This document shows positions 25,919-33,983 of a DNA stretch of 39,483 nt, piece by piece. The position numbers were made by a program, and so were the translations under genes. The first letter of the stretch is position 1. Every line of letters begins with the position of its first letter. The DNA is taken from contig JBBDZL010000008.1 in assembly GCA_040900215.1 (NCBI GenBank), positions 1 through 39,483 of the forward strand, written 5' to 3'. Below the pieces are notes generated by a model. It ran no database searches. It saw nothing but the letters and a program-made list of their open reading frames with translations, and was not told the DNA's origin. This DNA comes from 9FT-COMBO-53-11 sp040900215. Its GTDB lineage: Bacteria; Patescibacteriota; WWE3; 9FT-COMBO-53-11.

Positions 25919-25921
25919 ATT

Positions 25922-26986
25922 ATGAACCGCTACATCGATCTTGATGCTCCCAAACCCAAAAAGAGATCCCGCCGCCGCCGCTGGCTGGTTGGGATTCTAG
26001 TTTCCTTGCTATTGCTGGGAGGAGGGCTGTTTGCCCTTTCCCGCACGCCGTTCGGCCAAAATCTCTTGGCCCCTGTTTCCTTTTTTGCCCAGCTGGTCAA
26101 GCCGGTTTCATTGACCGAGGTGGACGGACGAGTGAACGTTTTGGTTTTGGGGGTGGACACCCGGAGTTCGGGTTGGTCGGGGCTGACCGACACAATTCTA
26201 GTCGGCTCCATCTCCACTTTGGAAGGTGATCCGGCCCTCGTGTCTATCCCCCGCGATTTTATGGTGAGAATTCCCAGTCGAGTAAAGATCAACACTGTTT
26301 ACAGCTACGGCGGAACCCAAAAGGACGGAAAGTTTGATATCCAGAAAGGGTTGGATTCCTCCAAAGCCAAAATTGAAGAAGTTTTGGGAATCAAAATACC
26401 TTATTGGGTGGTGGTGAATTTTGAGGGTTTCCGAGAGGTGATTGATACTCTGGGGGGGATTAGCGTTACGGTGGATAGCAATTACTCCAGCTGCAGTTAC
26501 CCGACTTCGGATTACAAGTACAAGTGCATCAGCTTTAAAGCCGGTACCCAAACGATGAATGGGGAAAAAGCTTTGGAGTTTGCTCGGTACCGCAACGGCA
26601 GCGACGACTTTGACCGCGCCCGCCGCCAGCAGAAGGTGATTACGGCCGTGAAGGATAAGATTATGTCGTCCAATCTGCTGCTCGATCCGGGAAAGCTGAG
26701 CAATCTTTACCAGCAGATCAGCGCCGCGGTCAAAACCAACGCCAGCTTTGGAGAGATCAAGCGGGCATTGGAGATCGGGGCCAAACTCGGGGATCTTCCG
26801 CAGATCAAGAATTTGATTTTGGATCCCGATTCGGGGCTCGTCTTTCACCCAAAAGATTCTCTGTACGGAATAGGTTATGTGATCGTTCCCAAGGAAGGGG
26901 AAACGAGCTACGCTAAAATCCAAGCCGCGGTGCGGAAACTTTTGTTTGGGAGCGGGGCCGATTCGACCTCGGAGGCCCAGCCGTGA
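25922..26986 (+). CDS. LytR-CpsA-Psr (LCP) family phosphotransferase
   Basis: A 354-aa membrane-anchored LCP protein: basic N-terminus (KKRSRRRRW), one membrane helix (about residues 25-43), then the catalytic domain outside the cell. Family residues: VLGVDTRSSGWSGLTDT, SIPRDFMVRIP, INTVYSYGG and FARYRNGSDDFDRARRQQ (the phosphate-contacting Arg residues). LCP enzymes move glycans from polyprenyl pyrophosphate onto peptidoglycan or surface molecules. This fits the WecA/UbiA/GT2 block upstream in the window. ATG 25922 has AGGAAA from the tandem repeat as its ribosome-binding site. Its stop overlaps the holA GTG. Confidence 0.93.
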   Translation: MNRYIDLDAPKPKKRSRRRRWLVGILVSLLLLGGGLFALSRTPFGQNLLAPVSFFAQLVKPVSLTEVDGRVNVLVLGVDTRSSGWSGLTDTILVGSISTLEGDPALVSIPRDFMVRIPSRVKINTVYSYGGTQKDGKFDIQKGLDSSKAKIEEVLGIKIPYWVVVNFEGFREVIDTLGGISVTVDSNYSSCSYPTSDYKYKCISFKAGTQTMNGEKALEFARYRNGSDDFDRARRQQKVITAVKDKIMSSNLLLDPGKLSNLYQQISAAVKTNASFGEIKRALEIGAKLGDLPQIKNLILDPDSGLVFHPKDSLYGIGYVIVPKEGETSYAKIQAAVRKLLFGSGADSTSEAQP

Positions 26987-27639
26987 TTTTTGTCTTCCAG
27001 GGAGAGGACCAGCCGGCCCTGCGGGAGAGTCTCCTGAATCTTAAGCGCAAATACCCCCCCGCTTCTTTTTGGGAGGGTGATCCGGAAGAACTTTCGCAGC
27101 GGCTCGTGGCCCTTTCTTTATTCGGGGACCGGGGCCAACGGCACCTAGCGGTTTGGGAGAACCCTCCTTTGAAAGAGTTGACGAAGTCCCGGTTGGAAGA
27201 GTGGGGGAAGGGCGTCCAAGACCTGGCCCTGGTCTTCTCCCAGAAATTGACGGCCGGCGAATTGGAGAGGTTTGCCGGCACCCGGGTTCTTTCCTTCACT
27301 CCCCAGATTCCCAAGAGCGTTTTTCCGCTATTGGATGCTTTGGTCGCCCGCAACCGCCGCAGCGCCCTGCTTCATGCCCACCGCCTTCTTCGAGAGGGAA
27401 ACGATTTGGACTTCCTTTTAAAGATGATTGTTTGGCAGCTGCGGGTGCTGGCGCGGGTCAAGAGCGGGGCGGTTCGGGGCCTCAATCCTTACGTGGTCAA
27501 GAAGCTTCAGAAATACGCCGGCGCTTGGGATCAGGCGAAGCTACGCCAATCACTATCCGATATTTTGGCGGAAGATCGGCGCCGGAAGCGGGGAGTAAAA
27601 ATACCGATCGGTCTTTTGATTAGTCGCCTGACCCAGTAG
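26983..27639 (+). CDS. holA: DNA polymerase III delta subunit-like protein
   Basis: A divergent 218-aa protein, short against the usual 320-340 aa. The C-terminal half carries LDFLLKMIVWQLRVLARVK and GLNPYVVKKLQKYAGAW, then LAEDRRRKRG, as in the collar domain of delta subunits that load the sliding clamp. The N-terminal ATPase-like domain is very reduced. The GTG overlaps the LCP stop (GTGA). Closeness to rpsT, a frequent holA neighbour, supports the call. Confidence 0.72.
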   Translation: MIFVFQGEDQPALRESLLNLKRKYPPASFWEGDPEELSQRLVALSLFGDRGQRHLAVWENPPLKELTKSRLEEWGKGVQDLALVFSQKLTAGELERFAGTRVLSFTPQIPKSVFPLLDALVARNRRSALLHAHRLLREGNDLDFLLKMIVWQLRVLARVKSGAVRGLNPYVVKKLQKYAGAWDQAKLRQSLSDILAEDRRRKRGVKIPIGLLISRLTQ

Positions 27640-27805
27640 ACTCCTGTAGGAGGTCAACTCGCAGAATCGGGTTGAGCGGGGCGGAGGTTTTTTCCGAATA
27701 ATCCACCTGCGTCAGGATACTGGCGCGCTCAAAGAAGAGCCACCCTACCCAGGACGTTAAGACCACCAGTGTTAGGGCAACCACTACTCCCAGTTCTTTG
27801 GTCAT
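27620..27805 (-). CDS. 61-aa single-pass membrane protein of the pilus-like operon
   Basis: A small protein with one membrane helix near its N-terminus (about residues 7-25) and a short polar tail outside. The ATG overlaps the stop of the PilO-like gene (ATGA) and its 3' end overlaps holA by 20 nt, convergent. Location after PilN- and PilO-like genes suggests a minor assembly component, perhaps standing in for PilP, but sequence alone does not show that. Confidence 0.6.
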   Translation of the reverse strand: MTKELGVVVALTLVVLTSWVGWLFFERASILTQVDYSEKTSAPLNPILRVDLLQESTGSGD

Positions 27806-28380
27806 TGAAGATAGAAAGCCTTTCCGCGCCCGGAAACTTCCAGCTCGGTGCCTCCTTCTTCCAGCCGCAGGGAAGTCTGCAGCAGCTCCAACTGAATAAG
27901 TTGCCCCCGCCCCAACTCCGTCAGAAAAGCCGGGAGGGAATCATCCGGCCCTTCCGCAAAGAAGTCAAAGACATAGAAGCCGATTTCCCCCGAGGCCGGG
28001 GTTTGCTCTTGGGGTCGGAAGACCACCCCTCTCAGCGTCATTCCGGCGGCGGCGACATCGTTGTCTAAGGCTTGGATGATCTGGGATTGGGTGTGGCCTT
28101 CCGGAACGATTGCGCCCAGTTGGGAGATCTCGAGAGAGGAGAAGAAGACGGTGCCTGCTTGGTTAAGGGAGAGGATCTTTTCGGTCAGTTCGTTCTCATA
28201 GCGTTCTCCTTCCTGCAGCTGGCCGTGAGCCCTAATCGTAGCCGCCGCCAGCGGCCGAATTCCCAGCAGGCCAAAGACCAGGACTGTCAAGATAGAGAAG
28301 AGGATCAGGGTGTAATCGGCCTTCTCGGTCTGGGTGAAATAGGGTCGAATTTTAGTGAGGTAATAATAGTATCCGACCAT
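27802..28380 (-). CDS. pilO: PilO-like type IV pilus assembly protein
   Basis: A 192-aa protein with a short cytoplasmic start, one membrane helix (about residues 24-46), a coiled-coil stretch (about 50-75) and a C-terminal alpha/beta domain. This is the architecture of PilO, which pairs with PilN in the inner-membrane alignment complex of type IV pili. The order after a PilN-like gene and the 2-nt spacing to it support the call. Primary sequence similarity is weak, as usual for this family. Confidence 0.72.
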   Translation of the reverse strand: MVGYYYYLTKIRPYFTQTEKADYTLILFSILTVLVFGLLGIRPLAAATIRAHGQLQEGERYENELTEKILSLNQAGTVFFSSLEISQLGAIVPEGHTQSQIIQALDNDVAAAGMTLRGVVFRPQEQTPASGEIGFYVFDFFAEGPDDSLPAFLTELGRGQLIQLELLQTSLRLEEGGTELEVSGRGKAFYLQ

Positions 28381-28382
28381 TT

Positions 28383-28937
28383 TTACCTGATCTTATCCTT
28401 ATCCAAAACCAGCTCCATCGTGAAGACAAAGTTTCCGCCGCGATTCAAGCTCCCGGAAGTGAGGAGCGCCTCGTTGATTCCTTCCTCCTCCAGGATATTC
28501 GCGACGAAGGCGGCAAAGGATATTCCCTGGGGAGTTTCGGCAATCAACTCTAACTTCTCGCCTTCCAGCCGGGCGGTGGTGAAAACAATTCCGGCCGGCT
28601 TTATCTTATTGAGGGTTTCCATCGCGCAGGAAACGCAGAGCTCGGCTTGCACCTTAGCGATTTGGTCGAGTTTGATCTGGGTGCGGCGGAAAGTCTGTTC
28701 GAAGTCTTGGGCTTCGGTTACCACCGCTTCCTTTTCGGCAATTGAGGCGGTGAGCCGGCGCAGATCAAGTTCCAGTTTCGCTCGCAGGGCGAAGATTCCC
28801 AGAAAGACGATTTGGAGGCCGATGATGAGGGGGATGCCGACGGTTCGCGCCCAGAATGAAATCAGCTTCACCTTCCCGGTCTGGGCCGGGGGAGGGAGGA
28901 GTTCGATTCTCCGTCGCGCCGGCGGTGTCTTTGACAT
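28383..28937 (-). CDS. pilN: PilN-like type IV pilus assembly protein
   Basis: A 184-aa protein beginning with a cytoplasmic stretch (MSKTPPARRRIELLPPP) reminiscent of the PilN NLLP-type peptide that binds PilM. One membrane helix follows (about residues 33-52), then a coiled coil and a ferredoxin-like domain. CVSC in the periplasmic part could form a disulfide or bind metal. It heads the pilN-pilO-small gene set and lies 47 nt downstream of rpsT on the same strand. Confidence 0.72.
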   Translation of the reverse strand: MSKTPPARRRIELLPPPAQTGKVKLISFWARTVGIPLIIGLQIVFLGIFALRAKLELDLRRLTASIAEKEAVVTEAQDFEQTFRRTQIKLDQIAKVQAELCVSCAMETLNKIKPAGIVFTTARLEGEKLELIAETPQGISFAAFVANILEEEGINEALLTSGSLNRGGNFVFTMELVLDKDKIR

Positions 28938-28984
28938 TTTTATTCTTTAAAAATGCTAGGTTCGCAAAGCGAGCCGTACATTAT

Positions 28985-29209
28985 CTACTTAATCCTTTTG
29001 CTCAGGCTGCTCTTTATTCGGGCGGCTCTGTTCGGGGGGATGATTTTTCGTTTGGCGGCTTTGTCAATGGCCTTCATCACGGCCGGCATGGTTCGAGCCG
29101 TGATCGGGCCTTTGAGAGACTTTTTCAAAGCCTCCTTGATTTTGGCGTTCAACTCGGATTTTCGCCGGCTCTTGCGCAGATTTTTGGCGGCACTCTTTAG
29201 GTGAGGCAT
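28985..29209 (-). CDS. rpsT: 30S ribosomal protein S20
   Basis: A 74-aa, strongly basic helical protein with the S20 hallmarks: MPHLKSAAKNLRKSRRKSEL, a middle helix, and AIDKAAKRKIIPPNRAARIK near the end. S20 binds 16S rRNA and stabilises the 30S body. The TATTGT box 7 nt before the ATG predicts a leaderless mRNA. That would exclude the 5'-UTR autoregulation described for E. coli S20. Confidence 0.96.
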   Translation of the reverse strand: MPHLKSAAKNLRKSRRKSELNAKIKEALKKSLKGPITARTMPAVMKAIDKAAKRKIIPPNRAARIKSSLSKRIK

Positions 29210-29216
29210 TGTTCAG

Positions 29217-29222
29217 ACAATA
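29217..29222 (-). promoter_or_regulatory. -10 box before rpsT
   Basis: The minus strand reads TATTGT, ending 7 nt before the rpsT ATG. The heptamer array at 29221 begins inside it. Confidence 0.5.
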
Positions 29223-29298
29223 GAACTTAGAACGCTTCGCTTTAGAACTTAGAAAAATCCCATCTAAACTCTAAGTTCTCAGCTCTAAGCTCTCTCTA
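29221..29298. repeat. heptamer arrays in the rpsT-murJ divergent spacer
   Basis: The first block is TAGAACT, TAGAACG, CTTCGCT, then TTAGAAC-type words. The second block (29264-29298) has five clean units: CTAAACT, CTAAGTT, CTCAGCT, CTAAGCT, CTCTCTA. The two blocks are roughly complementary (TAGAACTTAG versus CTAAGTTCT) and can pair as a long hairpin. Confidence 0.9.
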
Positions 29299-29301
29299 GT
29301 A

Positions 29302-29310
29302 TGTTAGCAT
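29302..29310 (+). promoter_or_regulatory. extended -10 box before murJ
   Basis: TGTTAGCAT ends 8 nt before ATG 29319. It argues for that start rather than the ATG at 29301, which lies upstream of the box. Confidence 0.5.
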
Positions 29311-29318
29311 TTTATCGC

Positions 29319-31019
29319 ATGTGGCTATTCCGGAGGATCAGAGATTTCCTCTTCTCAAAACAGATTGATATTCTATCGGCGGCCCTCGTCCTAAGCGGTT
29401 CGATTCTGGCTTCGCGCATATTGGGACTGGTCCGGGACCGGGCTCTGGCCCATTACTTTTTCGGCGAGGACATCGCCATCTACTTTGCTGCCTTCCGCCT
29501 TCCCGACACCCTATTTGAGGTCCTAATTATGGGGGCGCTCTCCTCGGCGTTCATTCCGACTTTTATCTCTTATATTTCCCGCCGGAAAGAGGAGGAGGGC
29601 TGGAAAGTGGCCGGGATCATAATGAACCTCTCCTTCCTGGTGTTCTTGGTCTTGGCGGGGTTGATCTTTGTTTTCGCCCGGCCGTTCTCGGCGATGATTG
29701 CCCCCGGCTTCAGCTCTGCCGAGGTCTCGCTGATGGCCCGCTTAACGCGGGTGCTTTTGCTCACCCAGGGTCTGTTTGTCATTTCGTCCTTTCTGACCGG
29801 GGTGTTGAAATCCTACCAGCGGTTTTTGGTGCCGGCCCTGGCGCCGGTCTTTTACAACCTGGCGATCATCGCCGGAATTGTTTTCCTCTCCGGGCCGCTG
29901 GGGATCTACGCTCCGGCTTGGGGGGCGGTGGGCGGCGCTTTCCTGCACTTGGCAGTCCAGGTGCCGTTGGCGGTAAAACTTGGCTTTCGGCCGGTCTGGT
30001 CGCTGGATTTTCGCTCCCCGGGAGTGCTCAGGATCTTTCGGCTGGCCGCCCCCCGAGCGCTGGACCTGCTTTCCAACCAGCTGTTGAAGGCTTCGGACCT
30101 CTTTTTTGCGTCGCTGATCACCACCGCTTCTTACGGCTACCTGACCTTCGCTTTTCACTTGGGGATGATTCCGGTTTCTCTCTTCGGCTTCGCCTTGGCA
30201 GATGCGACCCTGCCGGCGCTTTCTTACCTGTCTAAGAGGAAGAAAGCGTTTCGGGAAACATTTTTCTCCACCTTCCGCCGAATCATTTTCCTGGTTCTTC
30301 CGGTGGCGGCGATGCTTGCTGTGCTGAGGATTCCGCTGGTTCGGTTGGCTTTTGGGGCGGATCGGTCTACTTGGGGCTCAACCGTCCTCATCGGTTACGC
30401 TCTCTCGCTCTTCGCGGTCGGAATCCTGGGGCAGGCGCTGACGACCTACTTCGTTCGGGCCTTCTACGCCCTCTCGGATACCCTTACTCCGATGAAGGTG
30501 GAGATAACCAATGTGATGATGAACATTATTCTTTCGGCCGTCGCCGTTTTGGTCCTAAAGCTGCCGGTTTGGGGCTTGGCGGCCTCGTTTGCGTTTTCGG
30601 CTTTGGTTCAGGCCGCCGTTTTGGGGATGATTCTGGCGCGGCGGAATGGCTTTTCTCTCCGGGAGTTTATCATCCCCGGGATCAAAGTGGGCGCCGCCGC
30701 CCTGGTTTCCGGTTTGGTAATGTACGTCGTCTTAAAGGTCTTTGACCGTTCCGCTTGGGACCAACAGCTTTCCTTCCTGGGGGGTTTCGCCTTGCCGGAA
30801 GAGTGGTCGGCCTTCGTGCTGGATACCCGCTACACCAAGAATTTGATCGTCCTGACCGGGTTTGTGTCAGCCGTGGGGGCGGTGGTTTATCTGCTGGTCT
30901 GCCGGCTGCTGCGGGTGCAGGAGATTTCTCTCTTTCCTCTGCTCTGGCGGCGAATCTACCGCTTCCGGAAGACGCCGGTGCCGGCGACGGTGGAGGAGCA
31001 TGAACACGGACATTCTTAG
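29319..31019 (+). CDS. murJ: lipid II flippase MurJ
   Basis: A 566-aa MOP-superfamily exporter with about 14 membrane helices, moving lipid II across the membrane for peptidoglycan synthesis. Recognisable pieces: SGSILASRILGLVRDRALAH, FRLPDTLFEVLIMGALSSAF-like TM1-2 region, GVLKSYQRFLVPALAP, and RAFYALSDTLTPMKVE (the conserved FYAxxDTxTP motif). Its 3' end overlaps lepA by 20 nt. A functional cell wall is consistent with the FemAB, LCP and 3D-domain genes here. Confidence 0.95.
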   Translation: MWLFRRIRDFLFSKQIDILSAALVLSGSILASRILGLVRDRALAHYFFGEDIAIYFAAFRLPDTLFEVLIMGALSSAFIPTFISYISRRKEEEGWKVAGIIMNLSFLVFLVLAGLIFVFARPFSAMIAPGFSSAEVSLMARLTRVLLLTQGLFVISSFLTGVLKSYQRFLVPALAPVFYNLAIIAGIVFLSGPLGIYAPAWGAVGGAFLHLAVQVPLAVKLGFRPVWSLDFRSPGVLRIFRLAAPRALDLLSNQLLKASDLFFASLITTASYGYLTFAFHLGMIPVSLFGFALADATLPALSYLSKRKKAFRETFFSTFRRIIFLVLPVAAMLAVLRIPLVRLAFGADRSTWGSTVLIGYALSLFAVGILGQALTTYFVRAFYALSDTLTPMKVEITNVMMNIILSAVAVLVLKLPVWGLAASFAFSALVQAAVLGMILARRNGFSLREFIIPGIKVGAAALVSGLVMYVVLKVFDRSAWDQQLSFLGGFALPEEWSAFVLDTRYTKNLIVLTGFVSAVGAVVYLLVCRLLRVQEISLFPLLWRRIYRFRKTPVPATVEEHEHGHS

Positions 31020-32742
31020 TTACATCCGAAACTTTGCGATCATTGCCCATATTGACCACGGCAAATCGACCCTCGCCGACCGGCTGATGGAGCGGACCGG
31101 CGTTCTCCCCCCAATCAACCAATCCACCAATCAGCTCGATTCTCCTCGCATCGACCGGATGGAGCTGGAAACCGAGCGGGGAGTGACGATAAAGCTGAAA
31201 GCCGTCCGCCTTCCCTATAATCTAAGTTCTAAGTTCTCCGTTCTTAATATGATTGACACCCCGGGCCACGCCGATTTTTCCTACGAAGTGTCCCGCTCGC
31301 TGGCCGCTTGCGAAGGCGTCCTCCTCCTGGTAGACGCGACCCAGGGAGTTCAGGCCCAAACCCTCTCCCACTTGGAGAAAGCCCGCGAGTTGGGATTGAC
31401 GATTGTCGGCATCGTCAACAAGATCGATTCGCCGTTGGCCCGGACGGCGGAGACCGAAAAAGAACTGCGGGACTTGGGGATCGAGGGAGAGATTTTTCGG
31501 ATTTCCGCGCTAAAAGGAGAAGGGATCGATAAGGTCTTGCAGGCGGTGGTGGAGCGTATCCCACCCCCGGGTGGTGAGCTTGCCGAACCATTCCGGGCGC
31601 TGGTTTTCGATTCCACTTTAGATCCCCACCTCGGTGCCATCGCCTACATCCGCGTTGTTGATGGGCAGATCGACCAATCAACTACTCAACCAATTAACTT
31701 CCTCGGCACAGGAGTTAAAGCGGCCGTGAAGGAGCTCGGTTACTTCTCCCCGGAGAGAAAACCCACCGAGGTCCTGCGGGCGGGGGAAATCGGCTACATT
31801 GCGACTGGGATTCGGGACCCCCGGGAAGTGCGCGTCGGCGACACCATCGTTTTGGACCAAACCACCAAAACACCAAACCACCAAATCACTGCTCTCCCCG
31901 GTTATCTTCCTCCTCAATCCTACGTTTTCGCTTCTTTCTTTGCCCAGAACACGGAGTTCGAGGAGTTCCGGAAAGCGCTGCAAACCCTTCGCCTGGAGGA
32001 GCCGGCGATTTCAGTCGAAGAAATTTCGGCGCTGGCTTTCGGCCGGGGATTTCGGATCGGGTTCTTGGGAACATTCCATCTGGAGATTGTGCGGGAGCGG
32101 CTGACGCGGGAGTTTGGGTTGGAGCTGATCGTCACCAAGCCGACGGTTGCTTTTCACGGCTTGGAAGAGGAGCCTTGGATTGCTTTGACCGTGCTGACCC
32201 CTTCGGAATACCTGGCGGCCGCGGTCCGCTTGATAGTTGAGCGGCGAGGGAAGCTGGGGGAAACCGTTCCTCTGGGTAACCGGCTCAAGGTTTCTGCCGA
32301 ACTACCGCTGTTGGAGTTCGTCCGCGGATTCTATGATGCGCTGAAGAGCAGTTCGCGGGGATACGCCTCTTTGTCTTGGGATTTTTTGGACTACCGTCCT
32401 GCCGATCTAACCCAGTTGGAGATCCTAGTACACGATTCTCCGGTGGAGGGGCTAACCGAGATTGTCTTGCGGTCAGAGGCGGAGCGGATGGGACGGGAGA
32501 AGCTGAAGAAGCTGAAGGAAATTATGCCCCCCCAGCTCTTTGCTTATGCGATCCAAGCGCGCGCCAACGGAAAAATCTTGGCTCGGGAAGATGTCTCGGC
32601 CGTTCGCAAAGATGTCCTCGCCAAGCTTTCGGGAGGGCACGTCGAGCGGAAGATGAAGAAGCTTCAGGAGCAGAAGAAAGGGAAAGCGCGGTTGGCAAAG
32701 TTCGGCAAAGTGGATGTGCCGCCGGAGGCCTTTTTGGTTTAA
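31000..32742 (+). CDS. lepA: elongation factor 4 (LepA) with repeat-derived inserts
   Basis: A 580-aa translational GTPase that back-translocates ribosomes. G1 HIDHGKSTLADRLMERTG, G3 NMIDTPGHADFSYEVSRSL, G4 NKIDSP, G5 ISALKGEGI, and the LepA-specific C-terminus (GKILAREDVSAVRKDVLAK) are present. ATG 31000 has GGAGGAG upstream, inside murJ. Four loops are made of 7- or 8-nt repeat arrays: PINQSTNQ after G1, LSSKFSVLN before G3, QSTTQPIN in domain II, and QTTKTPNHQ in domain II. Each lies between conserved blocks, so function is probably intact. Confidence 0.95.
   Translation: MNTDILSYIRNFAIIAHIDHGKSTLADRLMERTGVLPPINQSTNQLDSPRIDRMELETERGVTIKLKAVRLPYNLSSKFSVLNMIDTPGHADFSYEVSRSLAACEGVLLLVDATQGVQAQTLSHLEKARELGLTIVGIVNKIDSPLARTAETEKELRDLGIEGEIFRISALKGEGIDKVLQAVVERIPPPGGELAEPFRALVFDSTLDPHLGAIAYIRVVDGQIDQSTTQPINFLGTGVKAAVKELGYFSPERKPTEVLRAGEIGYIATGIRDPREVRVGDTIVLDQTTKTPNHQITALPGYLPPQSYVFASFFAQNTEFEEFRKALQTLRLEEPAISVEEISALAFGRGFRIGFLGTFHLEIVRERLTREFGLELIVTKPTVAFHGLEEEPWIALTVLTPSEYLAAAVRLIVERRGKLGETVPLGNRLKVSAELPLLEFVRGFYDALKSSSRGYASLSWDFLDYRPADLTQLEILVHDSPVEGLTEIVLRSEAERMGREKLKKLKEIMPPQLFAYAIQARANGKILAREDVSAVRKDVLAKLSGGHVERKMKKLQEQKKGKARLAKFGKVDVPPEAFLV
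31111..31134. repeat. octamer array (CCAATCNN)x3 inside lepA
   Basis: CCAATCAA, CCAATCCA, CCAATCAG: exactly three 8-nt units, 24 nt. The array falls in the loop between G1 and the conserved LDSxxxExERG block. Confidence 0.95.
31221..31248. repeat. heptamer array (TCTAAGT-like)x4 inside lepA
   Basis: TCTAAGT, TCTAAGT, TCTCCGT, TCTTAAT, the last two degenerate. The array precedes the codons for the G3 motif. Confidence 0.85.
31674..31697. repeat. octamer array (CCAATCAA-like)x3 inside lepA
   Basis: CCAATCAA, CTACTCAA, CCAATTAA: three 8-nt units using nearly the same word as the array at 31111. Confidence 0.9.
31857..31888. repeat. octamer array (CCAAACCA-like)x4 inside lepA
   Basis: CCAAACCA, CCAAAACA, CCAAACCA, CCAAATCA: four 8-nt units, 32 nt. 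Confidence 0.95.
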
Positions 32743-32745
32743 GAT
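32740..32745 (+). promoter_or_regulatory. -10 box before the Nudix gene
   Basis: TAAGAT overlaps the lepA stop codon and ends 6 nt before ATG 32752, so the Nudix gene can be transcribed as a leaderless unit. Confidence 0.45.
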
Positions 32746-32751
32746 ATCCTA

Positions 32752-33207
32752 ATGACTCTGGCAGTTTTGTGCTTTATCGTAAAAAATGGCCAAGTTCTGC
32801 TGGCGATGAAGAAACGCAGCTTCGGGAAAGGCTGGTGGAACGGGGCGGGTGGAAAAATTGAAGCGGGCGAATCGCCCTTGGAGGCTGTCCTGCGCGAAAC
32901 TCGAGAAGAGATCGGGATTGTTCCTCTTGATCCAGTTCATCACGGGACACTCCACTTCTTTTTTGAGGACGGCCAGACCCCGGACTGGCAAGTGCACGTT
33001 TTTCGCGCCCTAGATTTTAAAGGTGAGCCTCTCGAAACCGAAGAGATGTCGCCCCAGTGGTTTTCCGTCGAGGAAATTCCCTATGACTCAATGTGGGCCG
33101 ACGATCCTCACTGGCTCCCGCTTCTCCTGGCTGGCAAGCGCTTCGAAGGAAAATTCACTTTTCGCGACAATCAAACCCTGACCTCCCACGAGGTACGCGA
33201 GCTCTAG
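32752..33207 (+). CDS. MutT/MTH1-like Nudix hydrolase
   Basis: A 151-aa Nudix protein. The Nudix box is intact: GGKIEAGESPLEAVLRETRE followed by EIGI. The preceding FGKGWWNGAGG matches MTH1-type 8-oxo-dGTPases, which remove oxidised purine nucleotides before they are incorporated. The substrate call rests on this FGxGxWNG block and could also fit 2-hydroxy-dATP. It starts 9 nt after lepA. Confidence 0.9.
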   Translation: MTLAVLCFIVKNGQVLLAMKKRSFGKGWWNGAGGKIEAGESPLEAVLRETREEIGIVPLDPVHHGTLHFFFEDGQTPDWQVHVFRALDFKGEPLETEEMSPQWFSVEEIPYDSMWADDPHWLPLLLAGKRFEGKFTFRDNQTLTSHEVREL

Positions 33208-33239
33208 TTGATTTTTTGCTTTTTTGGCAATCATTGGGT

Positions 33240-33245
33240 TAAAAT
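33240..33245 (+). promoter_or_regulatory. -10 box before hrcA
   Basis: TAAAAT ends 9 nt before GTG 33255. The upstream 50 bases are T-rich, without a CIRCE-like inverted repeat. Confidence 0.45.
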
Positions 33246-33254
33246 GCCAATACC

Positions 33255-33983
33255 GTGGCGGACTTAAGCCCGAGACAAGTCGAAATTTTGAAAGCGATCA
33301 TTGAGGAATTCATCGCCGGCGCCCAGCCGGTCGGTTCGGAAGAACTGACCGCCAAGCGCCAGTTTCCTTTTTCCCCGGCCACCGTCCGGAACGAAATGGC
33401 GATTCTCCATCGGGAGGGATTTATCGAAAAGGAGCACTCTTCGGCCGGCCGCCGGCCTTCGGAACTGGGCCTCCGCTACTTTCTTACTTCTTTAATGCAG
33501 GAGCAGGCGATTCCGGTTTTGCAGGAAGTGGCGCTCAAGCAGCGCCTTTTTCAGTATCGGCAGAGCGGGGGGCGGATGCTGCGGGAAGCGGCGATCGCTT
33601 TGGCGGAAGCCGCCGGCTACATCGGGATTGTGACCACTCACGAGGGAACGGTCTTCCACGCCGGCACCAAGAATGTTTTGGACCACCCCGAGTTCTTCGA
33701 TATCAATGTTACCCGGGCGGCGCTCAATCTGCTGGATAGCTATGATCTGCTGGAGGATCTTTTTTCGCGGGCTTCCGATCCGAAAGCAATTACGGTGCTG
33801 ATCGGGCGGGAAATGGGAGTCGCAAACTTGGAGCCGGTTGGGATGGTCTTTGCACACTGGGGTAATGGGCAGAAAGGGGGAGTGGTGGCGGTCCTCGGTC
33901 CGGCCCGCCTCAATTACCCGAACGTTGTCCCGCAGGTAAGGCACCTCTCACAGTTGTTAACCGAACTAGCTCCCTCCTTCTAG
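33255..33983 (+). CDS. hrcA: HrcA-like heat-shock repressor, shortened
   Basis: A 242-aa protein whose N-terminal winged helix is clearly HrcA: LSPRQVEILKAIIEEFIAGA, PVGSEEL, FSPATVRNEMAIL, EHSSAGRRPSELGLRYFL. The C-terminus keeps the VLGPARLNYPNVVPQV element. It lacks about 100 residues of the usual middle (GAF-like plus insertion) region, compared with the 340-aa family norm. HrcA normally represses chaperone genes through CIRCE, but no chaperone gene or CIRCE site is visible here. The GTG start is supported by the -10 box 9 nt away. Confidence 0.85.
   Translation: MADLSPRQVEILKAIIEEFIAGAQPVGSEELTAKRQFPFSPATVRNEMAILHREGFIEKEHSSAGRRPSELGLRYFLTSLMQEQAIPVLQEVALKQRLFQYRQSGGRMLREAAIALAEAAGYIGIVTTHEGTVFHAGTKNVLDHPEFFDINVTRAALNLLDSYDLLEDLFSRASDPKAITVLIGREMGVANLEPVGMVFAHWGNGQKGGVVAVLGPARLNYPNVVPQVRHLSQLLTELAPSF

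Noticed and set aside
33230..33254. CIRCE operator at hrcA
   Set aside because: No TTAGCACTC-N9-GAGTGCTAA or close variant is present; the region is only T-rich with a -10 box.
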